Shown here piece after piece: positions 19,887 to 20,244 of a stretch of 20,244 bases of DNA; positions within the stretch are counted from its first letter, which is position 1; every line of letters starts with the position of its first letter. Origin of the DNA: a virus; IMG/VR virus record IMGVR_UViG_3300049855_000236, positions 1 to 20,244 of that record; one strand, written 5' to 3'. A program made the position numbers and the translations under genes. A model generated the notes under the pieces. It was given only the letters and a program-made list of their open reading frames with translations, did no database searches and was not told where the DNA came from.

Positions 19887-20244
19887 ATGGTCAAAAACAC
19901 GGAATGGCCCACCGCGAAGTATGTGCTGACACAGAAGGCGCACATGCCGCGCGTGCCGGGAGCCGAACCCGAAATGCTGATCGAAGGCACCGAGATCGTA
20001 TTCGACGGCAAGCCCGGCCCGCACATGCGCGCGCTGGACGACGACGGCATGGTGGCAAAGGCGATGGTGGGTGATCAGAACCTTTCGCCACACAACAGCG
20101 AGCCGATGACGGGAGACGATGACGACAGGCTCGCCACGCTGATCAGTGAAAGCATCGGCAAGGCGCTGATCGTCGCGCTGCCCGCCATGGTTGCCGCCAT
20201 GCTTGATGCGATGCAGAAGGCGCAGCAGCCGGCAAATCCCGCGC
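19887..20244 (+). CDS. Hypothetical virion-operon protein, 3' end outside window
   Basis: The first 119 codons of an open frame are visible, beginning MVKNTEWPTAKYVLTQKAHM. The segment AEPEMLIEGTEIVFDGKPGP suggests a small beta domain; the region after residue 70 is acidic (GDDDDR) and then helical (LISESIGKALIVALPAMVAA). ATG 19887 is preferred because GGAG lies nine bases before it; ATGs at 19860 and 19872 are in frame but have no site. No family is recognised. The gene is open to the window end. Confidence 0.65.
   Translation, partial: MVKNTEWPTAKYVLTQKAHMPRVPGAEPEMLIEGTEIVFDGKPGPHMRALDDDGMVAKAMVGDQNLSPHNSEPMTGDDDDRLATLISESIGKALIVALPAMVAAMLDAMQKAQQPANPA

Noticed and set aside
1-20244. CRISPR array, insertion sequence, integrase/attachment site or diversity-generating retroelement
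   Set aside because: No regularly spaced repeats, transposase, recombinase or reverse transcriptase was seen, although the capsid genes resemble those of BPP-1, which has a retroelement.

Overview
The window is part of a high-GC tailed-phage genome (or a prophage of one). It carries a complete packaging and head-assembly block: small and large terminase, a T7/epsilon15-type head-tail connector (portal), a scaffold, a major capsid protein with the epsilon15/BPP-1 type of N-terminus, and small proteins that look like the Bbp16 and Bbp19 families of Bordetella phage BPP-1. The portal type and these companions suggest a podovirus of a GC-rich Gram-negative (proteobacterial) host. The host cannot be fixed from the sequence. 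I see no integrase, repressor, tRNA, insertion sequence, CRISPR or bacterial housekeeping gene.

Layout: two divergent gene blocks flank a control region of about 0.9 kb (10264-11185) that has no convincing gene. Leftward (minus strand, 10263 down to 1) lie about 25 tightly packed genes. Those nearest the control region are short accessory genes of unknown function, several with Cys pairs typical of zinc ribbons. Further left comes a DNA-metabolism group: a SAP-domain protein with a DNA polymerase I motif-A-like segment, a protein with a C-terminal helix-turn-helix, a RuvC-like resolvase and an SNF2-type helicase. Rightward (plus strand, 11186 to the end) lie the packaging, portal, scaffold, capsid and cement genes. 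A terminator followed by a probable promoter separates the terminase genes from the virion genes at about 14.76-14.82 kb.

The leftward block has an unusual architecture. At least eleven copies of a directional motif, GACGATCATG (or a one-base variant), lie between 2591 and 6329, most of them with their ATG as a gene start. Other short elements recur at gene junctions, and imperfect dyads built on ACAAAATG/CATTTTGT recur between 6.2 and 10.9 kb. Two of these dyads abut TTGACA and look like duplicated promoter/operator cassettes. One small zinc-ribbon gene appears split by a -1 frame change, and two neighbouring genes are tandem paralogues.

Working picture: transcription diverges from 10.3-11.2 kb. 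The left arm expresses host-interaction and recombination/replication proteins and the right arm builds and fills the head. The assembly-gene calls rest on clear family patterns. Most small left-arm proteins are called only as coding, from ribosome-binding sites, overlaps and tight packing.
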